DNA from: Sacculina carcini
Lineage: Eukaryota; Arthropoda; Thecostraca; Sacculinidae
DNA length: 64,000 nt
Reading direction: 5' to 3'
NCBI GenBank assembly: GCA_916048095.2
Contig: OU696588.1
Location: 6,812,501 to 6,876,500, forward strand
The stretch's first letter is position 1; each line of letters begins with the position of its first letter. Position numbers and translations under genes: made by a program. Of the stretch, positions 24,201 to 37,900 are shown in pieces. The notes under the pieces were generated by a model. The model searched no databases. It was given only the letters and a program-made list of their open reading frames with translations, and was not told the origin of the DNA.

Positions 24201-27200
24201 CGGTTAGTGTTCATTGTGTGGGCTCGGTTTTTAATTGTGCAGATGCTCTGACAAGAGTGCCGCAAATGTGGTTGCGAAGAGAAGCCTGCTCGAGAGGTGG
24301 AAAAACAGCGCCCCCTGCATCAGTTGCGTGTGCTGTGGGAGACGTCGAGCCTTTGATAGAAAAGCTGCATCGCGAGACTGGTCATCCGGGCGTCAGACGC
24401 ACGCTGTATTTTACCAAGCGGACAAAAGTACCGGGAACCAAGCGTCAAGTTTCGTCTGTTGTGTCCCGGTGTCAGGAGTGCCAGTCGATTAATCCTGCAC
24501 CGGTTAAATGGAATCACGGAGGCCTTGGTGTAACCAAGGTATGGCAACGAGTGGGAGTTGACATCACTCATGTGAGAGACGTGCATTTTCTCACGATGAT
24601 TGACCATGGCCCGTCACGCTGTGCGATATGGCGGAAATTGAGATTTCAGAGTACACCGTATATCGTGCAGCAGTTGGAGGATGTATTTTTTTGAGCGTGG
24701 AGCACCAGAAAAGCTACTACTAGACAACGACACTGCATTTCGTAGTCAAAGATTCATGGCATTTGCTCGTCAATGGCAGATACATTTACGGCTTAGGTGC
24801 GCGTATCAACCATCTGGTCATGGAATAGCTGAACGCTGCCACCGCACTGTAAAGTCAATAGCGGCTAAGAAGAACTGTACGATCGCTGAGGCCGTCTATC
24901 GATACAACTTGGCGCCCAGGGACAAGCCAGAGTTAACGTTATCTCCTGTAGATGCTCTTTTTAGGTACCAGGTTAGAATTCGAGACGTTGACAGCGCAAA
25001 TCAAGAGTTGAGTGAAAATAAAGGAGGGGAATGTCGGTATTCAATTGGTGATGCTGTATGGGTGCGACCGTTAGGAGCCAGGTGCAATGAACGGTACGTG
25101 AAAGGATTTGTGACTGGAATAGTATCAGAGAACGCTGTCGAAGTTGGTGGTGTGCCCCGCCACGTGCGTGATCTAAGACCCAGGACAGAAGGTGAAGATG
25201 GCCAGCATGCCAACGTTGCTGATATGAACGAAGACAGACTGTTTATCACTTTGGATCATTCCGATGAAGGTGTGAATGACCATGTGGAAGAACCAGTGCT
25301 GAGACGTTCCGGGCGGGAAAGGCGACCTCCTCAACGGTATTGTTGTAGTTGAGACAACATGGGTAGTGTTGTCTGGGCGGAGTGTTAGTGAATTAATGTT
25401 GACGTTTGTTTGAGCGGCACTGTTGAATTGATGTCTCGTGTGTATGTGTGTGTGCGCTGTGTGTATGCGCGTGTGTTCACAACTGTAGAAGAGGGTGTAT
25501 GTGCGTGAGCGTGTTCATGTGCTGTTACGCCGATTCGGTGTTTATGGAACTGGTTGCTTTGTGTATGCATGTATGTATGTACGTGTGTATGTGTGTGTGT
25601 GTGTGTGTGTGGAAGTGTAGCGTGAATGTGAATATGTGTGGCATTGGTGTTTGGGATTTCTGGTGGGCCGGAGGTGTTTAGTTCTGTGCTGCTCTTTGGT
25701 CTAATAATATAGCGTTTATTTTTATTTGGTGTTCGTACACAAAAACTATCTCAAAAGTCAGCTAAACGAGGATTATATTCAATACAAAAGATATAGAAAC
25801 CTGCTAACAACTTGTGGTGGTCAAACCACATATAATGATGGCACAGGCGAAGAACGATATATTGTGGCACCGGACAAGATCAGCTGATACCTCAACGGAC
25901 AACTGTCCTAGAATCCCCTTGCTGAGCTCACTTGCAGATTTATATCACTTTTGGTCACGTGACGTGAAACAGTGCACACACGCAAACATACACACCGACC
26001 AACACACAAACCTACACTATGATCACACGAACAATCACGTTGGCACAAGGCTACAGCCAAATATACAGACGTTCATACACACAAGCTTCACACACATTCG
26101 CACAATTCTGCCACAATGCTTACATACACACAGACAAGCATACTCTACACTTGCTTACACACAGACACGCATACTCTACACTTGCTTACGTCACACTTGC
26201 ATACACCACAAACTCTCCTGAGACGGTAAAAAATGAACTATCATACTATTTTTTCTCGTTACAAAGTATAACAATGATATCAATGATATCAATTCGACAT
26301 GGAAAACTATGAATGAAATAACCTGCAGAAATATAAGACAAAATTATCCTCGGTATTTCCATCACAATGATAAAATCGTAACAGAACGGAGCGACATATC
26401 AGACGCTTTCAATAATTATTTTGTTAATATCAGCCAAAATGTTGCACAGCAAACAACAAACATTCATTCTCAACAGTTTCCTGCCAATTACACAGACATT
26501 ATGTTTTTGCAGCCCATAAGTCATGCATAAATTTTCAACACAATCAAGTCTAGCGCAAGTAGACGTTCTGAGGATGTTAACAACATCAGTATGAACTTAA
26601 TAAAAATGTCATGCCCACATATTCTAGAACTTTTGCATTGTTTTTAATCAGTCATTCGATACAGGTGTTTTCCCAACAGGAATGAAAAAAGCAAAGGTTT
26701 TTCCAATATATAAATCCGGGGACAAAACGCAGTTTTCCAATTACAGGTCGATATCCTTGCTTCATCAGTTATCTAAAATATTAGTACCACTTTAATAATA
26801 AATTTTAATAATATATCTACCACTGGAAAGCTCTTAAAGAAACGTTTAGACAGTTTTATTACAAAACATAGTATTATTAACGACAGCCAATATGGATTTC
26901 AAGTCAACAAAAATGTAAATCATGCGATAATAGATCCTAAAAATTATATAACAGAATCGCTGGAAAAGAAACTATTAACTGTAGGTGTTTTCATTGATCT
27001 CAGAAAAGCTTTTGATATGGTAGATCATTCATTGCTGCTGAAGAAATTGGCCAACTATGGGATAAGAGGAAATGCTTTTCAATGGATTAAAGATTATTTA
27101 CAGTTCAGAACACAGAATGTAATTTATAATATATCGCTGTCTGACTCAAGGGGGATTAATTGTGGGGTACCGCAAGGCTCGATTCTAGGTCCTAAATTAT

Positions 27201-28226
27201 TTTTGCTTTTTATAAATGATATTTTTTATTATTTGTCGGACACTAAGCTGGTATTATTTGCAGATGACACAAACATGTTTTTCTCGGGAAAAGAGTATAA
27301 CGTAATTGAACATAAAATAAATTCTGAACTTGCAAAATTAAATGAATGGTTAGAAATGAATAGACTGGCGCTGAATATTGGAAAAACTCACTATATAATT
27401 TTTGCTAAAAAGCGTTTAGAAGACTTGAACTTGAAAATATATGAGAAGATCAAAAGAGTCTCACAGATGAAATACTTGGGTGTATTTTTTCAAGAAAACA
27501 TCAGTTGGAAACGGCATATCAAGAACTTGGAAGCAAAAATTGCAAAGGTAGCCTTTATTTTAAGACAGCTCAGGCCACTAATATATAGTAAAACTTTCTT
27601 ATTATTACATAATTTCTAGTGAGATCTCAATCGTCTTACTGCAATGAAACATGGGGATCAACATTTAAAACTAATTTGGAAACATTAAGTAAATTGCTGA
27701 AGAGAATAATTAGATTAATTGAGTTTAAACCTTCAAGAGAATGCACAAGACCAATATTTGTAAAATATAGAGTTCTACCACTGGAAAAATTTGTTACTTT
27801 AAATAGAATAACTACTTTATATAAAGCCACAACATGCTGCCAAAGGTACTGCAAAATATGTTCATTGTGAACAAACGTCATGTTCATAATTTCTTGGTAC
27901 AGTCCTCTAGAACAAGATGTAGAAGATTTTGTTTAACTCACGATGGAGTCACTTGCTGGAACCACTTGAAAGAAGAGATCAAGCAAATACCTAGACTTGG
28001 ATTATTTAAAAAACAAATGATTACCAAGCTGATGGACGACTTATAAAGACCATTTGCTTCCTCAAGGTAGATGTTATCATTGTGATTCAAATTCGTTGGT
28101 GTTGTTTGTTTATGCATGTTCATGTTCAGTATGGTATTCAAGTATATGTCTCGTACAGTCTGAATAATGGATTCATGTATGAGTGTGCGAGCGTGTGTGA
28201 GTGTGTCAGTATATATACACATATGC

Positions 28227-28300
<74 letters not shown>

Positions 28301-28868
28301 ATAAAAACGTTATTCTGTGTGTGTGTGCACAAACGAGTTTTTCACATTTTGGTGATTTTATGCCACGGGTTTGAGAAAAACTGCTCAACAGAATTTACAG
28401 TTTTTTATATCCACAGATTGGAAATTTTGTCTTCTACAAGATGATCAATTTTTCAAATATGTAGTGTTAACATTTCAAAAGATATAACCGTTTATTCAAG
28501 ACCGTATCAATTCCACCGACAACCCGCCTTGGTCCATTTTCTGCCAGTTATTACTCGGCAGCCACTCGGTGTACACAATAAAAATTTACACCATAATGTT
28601 GGAAATTATGTGCTCTACACGATACGTTAAATCTGAAAATTTGAAAAATAATTTTAGAAAAAGTTATAGCGGTGTAAAAACAAAATGAGCCCTGAAAAAT
28701 GTGAAAATTTTGGTCAATATTTTGCATCTACTTCTATCTATATCTAATAAAAACAGTGTTGTACTTTTCTATTGAACATTTCTATTGAACATTTGGACTT
28801 TTCTATTGAGTATGACACTTATGACACATTTTTTCTTTATAAATTTGTAATATTTTTTATGAATATCA

Positions 28869-28903
<35 letters not shown>

Positions 28904-31900
28904 TTTCATTTTATTTATTCCTCCGCTCAACGGGCGGGTCTTTATGCTAGTATATATATATATGTGTGTGTATGTGTGTATATGTGTATATATGCGTGTA
29001 TGTGTATACATGCAAATTCTGGGTGTATATGCACAATCACATGTGCATATGTATGTATATGAGTGTGTGTATATATATTTGTGTGTATGTATATACACAC
29101 ATACATATTATTGTATTGTTTTGTATTTTGTGTGTATGTATATACATATATGGGTGAGTGTATGAATGTGTATATATTTATGTAGTATTCACACCATGAT
29201 AAGCAAAGCTTTTGTGTGGATTAATACACTTGATTGATTGATTGATATTTATTGTATGTGTGCAGTTGCTGAACTGGGAGAGACTGACGATATTTGGCGC
29301 GTGTCTGCGCGTGTGTCTGCTGTTATTTGAGTGTGTGAGAGGCGAGCTCAAGTTCCAACTGGAAATGTACCTGACTCGCGTCATTGACATTGTGGTGTCT
29401 GATAGTCCGCGTGTGTCTTATGAACAGAAGGAGTTGTGTCTTGGTGAGTTTGTCGTCAATTCGCACATACTCGCTGCATTCACTGATTTCTGGCCCGGTT
29501 GGTAGGAACAAACAAGCCTCAATATCATAGTCAATTAGTGAATTTGGCCCGGTATTGTGTTGTGTCAGTTGAATGACAATATGCCGAACTAACTACTGTG
29601 AACTGAACCAATCAATTAATAATGTGTCGTTCTAATTTTGCTGCACTTATTCCGGGCTTCATGTTTTCATGTTGTTTCTGGCGCACGTTCGTTCACATAA
29701 CTGATTACTGTGATTGTGACAGACGCTCTGGTGCAGTTGTGGAACATTCCAGGACTGGTCACTGAACTCTATCTCAACTATGACTGTGACATTTACTGCT
29801 CCAATGTATTCGAGGATATCACCAAGCTCTTGTCCAAGGTCAGCAGGTCGCTCATGCTAAATGCACTGTTACTGTTGGTAGCAGATTTGTCGTGTAGTTT
29901 ACTCACTGTGCAGTTACCGATCAGTCTGCCACTGACACTGCTAGGTATATCAGCTCCAAGCTCACCAGCACTCGCTCACTAGCACGTCTGGCTCCGTGTC
30001 GACACTTATGAGGTACTCACATAGTTGTGCTCAGCTAGTTGTGCTCACTTAGTTGTGCTCAGCTAGTTGCGCTCATCTAGTTGTGCTCACTTAGTTGTGC
30101 TCAGCTAGTTGTGCTCAGCTAGTAGTGCTCAGCTAGTTGCGCTCACATAGTTGTGCTCAGCTGGTTGTGCTCATCTAGTTGTGCTCAGCTAGTTGCGCTC
30201 ACATAGTTGTGCTCAGCTAGTTGTGCTCACTTAGTTGTGCTCAGCTAGTTGCGCTCATCTAGTTGTGGTAGAAGAAATGAGCTTATGCTCGGACTGTCCT
30301 GTATCTTTCCCACTGAGTATCCAATTTGTGCTTGAACTCTTTTATAGTTTTATCCTCTACGATAGTCTTGTGCAATTTATTCCATACGTTAATTTGCCTG
30401 AAGGTAAAACTGTATTTCTTTCTGTCTTGTTTGCACCGAGGTTTTCTCAGTTTCTTGCCATGCCCCCTTCCTTTATCCTGCTTTATCAGTCCAATTTCCT
30501 CCTGAACTGTGATTTCTGTCATGTTCCTTAAAATATTGTGGGGCTTGTGTGTGTCCTTCAATCTATCGTTGGACACTTCTTCGTGGCGCCCGTTGCAATC
30601 GATGATGAATGTTTTATCTTTCATCGTAATGACGTGATATGGCCCGTTGTACTTGAAAGATAATGGAGCAGTATAGGCGTATTTTCGCAATAGTACATGT
30701 GATGTTGAATATAGATGAGGGTGAATGAACACTTTCTTTGAAGACGAGCGAGGTGACGATGGTGATAGTTGTTTCATGAAGTTTTGTATCTGACTCAGTT
30801 CGATTGATGAAGTTGTTGATTAAATTGGATGTACAAAATCGCCTGGAAGTTGGATCGGTTCGCCATAGACATATTCTGCGGTGGATGCACCTATGTCGGC
30901 TTTGAAGGCCGTACGAATTCCGAGCAAAACAAGACGGGCGGTCCAGACGATACGGGTGGTCCAGTTTGTTGCACCATTTTCGTCGCGCAAGGCTGATTTT
31001 AGTTGGCGATGAAAACGTTCGATCATCCCATTTGCTTGAGGATGATAGCTCGTGGTCATTTTGTGCTTCACACCGAGAGAGCTCCACCGCTGCTGCCAGA
31101 GTTTCGAGGTGAATTGTGCTCCTTTATCGGTGATGATTGTTGATGGTACACCGAATCGAGACATCCAATGATGAAGAACCGTTAAAAATGACTTCTGTTG
31201 TCGCTCTCGGGATCGGGATAGCTTCTGGCCAGCGCGTGTGCCGATCGATCATGGTCAGGATGTATATGACCATCGCACGACGGCAAAGGTCCCACAAGGT
31301 CCATGTGAATGACGTCGAAACGCTTGGTTGGCACAGCGATAGGCATGATTGGGGCACTGTTGTGGCGATGAACTTTAGCTCTTTGGCATTTGAGATACGT
31401 TCTGCGCCACTTACGAATGTCAACGCACATGTTTGGCCAGACGTATCGTGATGCAATGAGACGTTGCATTGCACGACAACCATGATGTGACAATTGATGC
31501 AATTGGTCAAATAGTGCGCGGCGTAATATGTCAGGTACAAATGGTCGGTGTCTGTCGGTTGAGCAATCACAAATGAGCTGTGTATCTGTACCTGTAATTG
31601 TTACTTTTTGTAATTTCAGTGAAAGTTGATTTTGTAATATGTTGACATCTTAATGTGCCGAGATGACTTCAGGAGTAATGGTTGTATTGATGACATTCAC
31701 TCTTGATAGGGCGTCGGCCGGCGAGTTCAAATTTCCTGCGATGTGTTGGATGTCTGATGTGAACTCGAGGATGTATGTCATATATCTCTGGTCACGTGAA
31801 ACATGTTGAGGATTGCAAGATTGAAGAGCATTGACTAGAGGCTTATGATCTGTATATACAATGAACTGTGCACCTTCCAACCATGGTTTGAAGTGTCGGA

Positions 31901-34900
31901 TCGCGGAGTAAACAGCAAGAAGATCGCGGGAAAATGTGCTATATTGTTGTTGCGCAATTGTGAGCTTCCTGGAGAAGAATCCAAGAGGTTGTTTTTCACC
32001 GTTCAGGTTTTGTTGCAGGAATGCACCTATAGCAACATCACTGGCATCGCACGCAAGACTCAATTGAGCTTTTCGATGCGGGTACGCCAAGGTGGTAGTT
32101 GCGGCCAAAGCTGTTTTGATGTCGTGAAATGTTTGCTGTTTTTCACCTGTCCAGTTGATTGGAAGTGTTGATGACTTCTTGCCGTGCTTAATCATGGCAT
32201 GCAGTGGCGCTAGAAGTGAAGTATCGTTTTTAATGAATCGGTGATAAAAATTCACCATTCCCAAAAAGCGTTGGAGACATTGCTGGTTTTTCGGTAGTAG
32301 AAACGCTTTGATGGCTTCGACACGTTCATCTGTAGGGCACATACCGGCAGAAGACAATTTGTGTCCGAGAAAAATGATTTCGGATTTGCCGAACTCGCAC
32401 TTGAACGGGTTGAGGATAACACCGTATTTGTTGAGGCGAGCGAACACGCAGACAATGTTTTGAGATGATGTTAAAGATCAGTTGAAGCCACTAATATGTC
32501 ATCGATATAGGTGAAAATATCGTCGATCCCACCTAAGACTTCGTCGATGAAACGCTGGAAGGTTTGTGCGCTGTTGCGTAACCCGTATGGCATGTGCAGC
32601 ATTTCAAAGAGACATAATTGTATGGTCAGAGCTGTTTTCTTGACGTCGTCTGGGTGCATTGGTATTTGATGGAACGCCTTTACTAAATCTATGCGTGAAA
32701 ATATTGTTGTACTGCTCAGCACATTCGTAAAGTCGTGCAAATGTGGCAGTGGGTAGCGGTCCGGCAGGGTAACGCGGTTCAGTGCGCGGTAATCTCCACA
32801 CGGTCGCCACTCTTGCGAGCACTTTTTTGGAACCATATGTACCGGAGAAGCGTATTCACTTTTGCTCGGCCGTGCCACGCCTGTTTCGAGCATACGCTGG
32901 AATTCGGCTTTCATTATGGCTTGCTTATCAGGTGACACGCGGTGTGGTTTAAAGTGAATCGTTGGGCCGGTTGTGATGATGCGATGTGTTGTTGAATGGA
33001 TAATTTCACTCTGTACAGTCGGTCGCAAAATGTTCGGAAACCTCTTGAGCAAGGCCAGAATGTCACAATTTGCTTGAGGCATTGAAACAAACAAGCTGAA
33101 AGGTATAAATGATGTGCGCTTACCTCTGCTTTGAAGTTACGTGGTTGAATCAATGAGTGTTTTGTTTCTGACGTCGACGAGCAGGTTGTGATGCGACAAA
33201 AATCGGATCCGGGGAGAGGGCATGACACGCCAGCAATCAGAAATTCCCACGCAAATCGTCGGCGCAAGTTGAGGCTTAGCGTGAGCGTTTGAAGGCCGTA
33301 TGTGTCCATTTTGAAGCTATTGGCAGCAATCAGGTTGTAGCCACTGGTGCCGTTCTTGCGGTCGGCATGTGAGGGCTGTATCACGCTGAATTGGCTGCCT
33401 GTGTCAACCAGAAATGTCCGATTCGTGAGAGGATCAAACATTGAAAAGATCGTGTTACTGTTGCTGCGTGTAGCTAGGGGGTCTGTATGCAGCGTTCGAC
33501 AAGACCCCCTTGCTAGTTTTCCGAAAACTAACAACGTGCTACGCATTTGTTCGCATTGCTGCCGAATTTGGCATGGTACCAGCAAAGATTGTTTCGGTCA
33601 GCGGGAGCTGGATGGAGAACGTGTTCTGCTTTGTCGACGCGACGGACCTGAAGATTTCATCAGCTTGTTCAGTTACGTGGACAGCTGATCAATTTTCGCT
33701 TCCAGTTGTAGAATGCGATTGCCTTCGGATATAGCATGAACATATGACTGACTGTTTCGGCTGTTTGCGAGGCTCATAATTATGTCACACGCTTCGTCGA
33801 GTTGTTTTGTTTTGTTTTGTTTTGTTTTTATTTAAACAACTAACAGGGACAATATCCCAATTACAGGTTGATGCACATCAAGACAATTAAAATGGTAGAA
33901 TTGACAGTCAAATTTAAAAAAAGGCCACGCAATCACACACACATGCACACACACGCACACACACACACGCGATAGCGCGAACTCACGTATAACAGTGGTC
34001 GGGCATATATAAATAGAAAAGAAAAAATATAATTATAAAAAATTAAAACTAGAATGATCACTAGAACAGGTGCGTGGTCAAATAATTACAATAAGCAGGA
34101 CCTTCGGAACACGGAGCGACTGGCATGTAGAATGTCCATGTGCGGCCTGCTTTTGACTGAGCTGTTGTAGAGGAGCGGCAGTCTGACGGGTCACAATGTT
34201 CCGGTTGCGTTTGTGCGCGCTGCCGGAACGAAAAGTGGATCGCGCGCGCATGCTCCCGCTCTCGGCACTCTCAGCGAAACTCGCGACAACAGGAATGAGG
34301 ACTGGACTCTGTTGTTGAGCACCGAGTAGAGGAAAGCCTGATCCAGCCAACGTCTTCTCTCATCAAGAGTCAGTAGACCGTATTTTTCACACAGACTGGA
34401 GTAACTCAGCCACCGTCCTGTAGCTCTGTAAAAAATTCAGGGTGCGGAGGAACCTGTGTTGAACGGACTCCAATCTTCTGGTGTGTGTGGTGGCGGCACC
34501 AGACCAGATCACAATGGCGAATTCTGTGATTGAACGTATATTGGAGCAGTAGTCAGATATCAGGCCTTTGGGATTGAAGTCTCGCGGCATGCTTTGTACA
34601 CTTCGGGTGAAGCAACCCAGGGCCCGGTTGGCCTTACGTACGGTTGATTCGATGTGAGCTGCAAACGTTAGCTTTTCGTCAACTAAGACTCCCAGGTCGC
34701 GAGACGTGTTGACCTTTTGCAACTCTTCAGACCCAACTCTGTATTTACTCTCCACTGGTTTTTTGTTGAGAGTAATACGCAAATGCGAGCATTCACCTAG
34801 GTTGAGATTCAACTGCCAGTCGCTGCACCACGTACTCACAATGTCCAGCTGTGCCTGCAAAAAATATAAATCTTCTGATTTTTGTACCACGTGGAACGAC

Positions 34901-37900
34901 TTCACGTCATCGGCGTACGGAAGGGCTGATGACCCTACGCTCACTGCTAGGTCATTAATGTACATGATAAACACGAGCGGGCTCAACACCGAACCCTCTG
35001 GCACTCCGCTCTTGACGTCATTCCATGTTGGAGTCACTCCATTGATTAAAACACGTTGTTTGCGCTCGGCCAGGAAAGAGTGCATTAGACGCAAAAACGG
35101 GCCACAAATGTTGAAGGCTGCTGACAGCTTGTGAATCATCAGGCTCTGGAAGGCTGATGTGAAGTCTGTATATATCACATCCAGCTGTTCCTTCCTGTTA
35201 ATGGCGTCACCAGCGTGTGCGGTGAATTCTGCCAGATTTGTCACGCAGGAGCGCCCAGGGAGGAAACCGTGCTGGTTGTCTAAAATATTCGGCAGCACAT
35301 GCTGCATGAGGCGTGACTGCAGAACCTCTTCGGAGATCTTTCCCACAACAGGGAGAAGGCTTATCGAGCGGTAGTTTTCAGCCAATTTGCGGTTTCCCGA
35401 GTTAGGGATGGAAATAATGTTGGCTTCCTTCCAAATTCGGGGAAATACGCCGCCGCGAACACAGATATTAAATAGCAGAGTCAGCGGAACTGCCAGCTCG
35501 TCTGCGCACTCTCTAATGATGCGACCGCTGATACCATCGGGCCCACATGCCTTGTGCGGGTTGATTCTGTGCAGAAGCTGCCTCACCTCCGACTCAAGTA
35601 TGATCACGCTACTAAGCGAGTCTGCGTTGGAGCTACTGCCACACGGCAGAGGACCTGCACTCGTCTCGCTGACCTTATCCGCGAAGCATCGGTTCAGCAT
35701 GTTGGCCTTACTGTTATCGCCGTCAGCTATAGCTCCTTTGTAGGTGAGGGATGGAATGGAGTTGCCACCGATATTTTTCCTGACCATTTTAACGAAGGAG
35801 AAACACCGCTTGGGGTAGTCGAAGAAGCCGTTGACCATGTTCGCCAGATATTTCTTATATTTCTGAGTCAACATTTGGTTTAGCGACCTCCGTTTTTCAG
35901 AATATAATTGATAAGCCATCGAGTCGCCAAATCGTTCATAAAATTTACGTGTGCTGTTGCGCAGCTTCAATACTTCTTTGATCTCACGATCCAACCACTG
36001 CGGGTATTTGCGAGAGAAACGTACTACAGGTATGCACTCGCGAATTGCTGTCTTGAAGATATCGTCAAACATATTGGAAGCCTCCTCGGCACCGAGAGAC
36101 GACAAAATGTTTCACGTATTAGCTGCCTAAGACCGCACCAATCAGCTCGCTTATAATTGAAAGCGCTGCACCTGCTCACTAGTGGCGCGTGCATAAGCTG
36201 CAGCGGTACAGAGGCACAAATCGCGTGGTGATCGGATTCAAATACATCCTGATAAAACTCCGCACTTGCTGCTGGTATATTTGACAGCACAATGTCAAGG
36301 TACGTGTTGTGCGCGCCGGTCGGGCTCAGAATCAGCTGACTACAGTCAGCGCGCTCACACACGTCCAACAGAGTGGCGGTTAATGACCGTTGGCTGCCAA
36401 AGACCGCAGGCCCGTTCACCGACCAACTGACTTCGGGTAGATTAAAGTCGCCCTGTATTATCAGCGGCATACCTGTATGGTGGAGCTTATCAATCACATC
36501 CGCAATTTTATAGGCAGCATCTGTGTCCTTGGGTGAGCGATAGAAAACAGCGTTAAGCAATGGTCGATTTGGAGGTCCAACTGAGTGACCAGATACTCAC
36601 AGTCGCCATCCAGGTCGGCTCTGCGTTTAGGCGCTAGGCTGTGTCTGATGAGGCTCAACACACCTCCTCCCAAATAATTCCTGTCACGACGAAAAATAGC
36701 GTGGTTTAGGGGAGCTGACTGAACCTCCATGTCGTTAACGTGATCGTTCAGCCACGTTTCAGTCAAGTTCAGAATGTCGAACCCCGTCAATAACACACAA
36801 CACGCACGCAAACTGGCCAATTTGTTTTTGAGGCTTCTGATATTCTGGTAAAAACAACTGACCTTGCCGTACATCATATCTGAGGAGTAAATATTGTTCA
36901 GATTCAAAGCCGCGTCAGTGATCATAAACAGAGAAACACAAGTCTTGTCCAAGCTCAGAACCGAGTCGGTGAATATCAGAGAAACGTAAACACACAGGAG
37001 CAAGCAAAACACACGTCCGCACACCATGACCGCTAACGCACAACTCCAGTGGAATTGTAGGAGGAAACGACTGGAGAATCAGAGGAATGTCGTCTGGCAT
37101 GGCGTTCATGAATAACACTGGTCTGCGTGATTTATAAGGTCAAGGGCTTCTCAACTGTTTTTAGGTCACTTTTCACGCTGATTCCGGAAATGGAATTCGT
37201 TTTGCTGGACTAGCTCGATATTTTAAGATAAGTTATTTGGCCCATATGAACAAAACCTTGCTGATTGGTTTACTATATTTAATGCGACAGAAGGATATGT
37301 GATTAAACTGCAAACTGATACACCATAAGTGTATTCCGATCACAGTACATACTCACTACTGCGAAACAAATGGCCTTTTCACGGACTTCCGAATGTGTTG
37401 AGCAGATGGGACGTCCCTCTTCAAGCACCCGCAATAGTCCGCCAGGAAGTTATCGTCTTACCGACCCTGGTACCGTTCTTCCATCACACGTATGTCTTTG
37501 TGAAAACGTTATCCCTGCTCTTCACTATAATCACCACATTTGTCTGGGAAATAATCTAGATGGGACCGTAGAAAGTGCATCTTTACAGACATACGAGCAC
37601 CAAGCTGCTGAAAACTATCCATAAACTCATCGACGACCTTCAGGTATTCCGGAGGTCTGTGGCTACCCAGGAAGTTGGTGGTGATCGACTTGTAAGCCAG
37701 CCACGCAGAGAGCTCAGACTGAGATATGATGATGACATTAGATATGATGCATGCAGCAGGAGAGAAGGGTGAGAATTGGGGCAAAATGTATCAGTATGCC
37801 CACTGCAATATGCATATTAATACATCAGTGTGTGAGCTGTTATCCCTGACATAGTGTGAACACTCAAGCTAATTGAGAAAAATGAATAGCTTTTTCGGAT

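Larger units (their letters stand above)
21370..25739 (+). mobile_element. LTR retrotransposon (gypsy- or BEL-like), decayed
   Basis: Two 357-bp LTRs (TG...CA) enclose gag, protease, RT, RNase H and integrase in that order. The LTRs are about 96% identical by eye. The internal ORFs contain several stops and frameshifts, so the copy is inactive. It is inserted in a LINE inside a GBF1 intron. Only about 15 nt separate the 5' LTR from the gag ATG. Confidence 0.85.
20740..29250 (+). mobile_element. Jockey/CR1-like LINE, split by an LTR element
   Basis: Plus-strand LINE: endonuclease 20765-21229, linker resuming at 25740, RT 26300-27618, C-terminal region 27619-28046, then a long 3' region ending in (TTGA)n at about 29231-29246. 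It is interrupted by the LTR retrotransposon 21370-25739 and by CA-rich DNA at 25830-26225. Many stops and frameshifts. Confidence 0.8.
33807..37150 (-). mobile_element. CR1/Jockey-like LINE with (AAAAC)n tail
   Basis: Minus strand. Endonuclease about 37027-36024 (two frames), RT and C-terminus 36105-34080, then a 3' region with a CA-rich patch and a terminal (AAAAC)n at 33807-33828. The tail marks the 3' end of a clean insertion into the gypsy-like element. Frame breaks near 36540 and 36100. Confidence 0.85.

Noticed and set aside
28138-29165. Several ORFs of Tyr/Ile and Cys/Val repeats
   Set aside because: Translations of (AT)n and (TG)n runs in a LINE 3' region.
30283-30777. A 164-codon host gene
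   Set aside because: It is a chance fusion of a gypsy integrase end with a LINE C-terminus.
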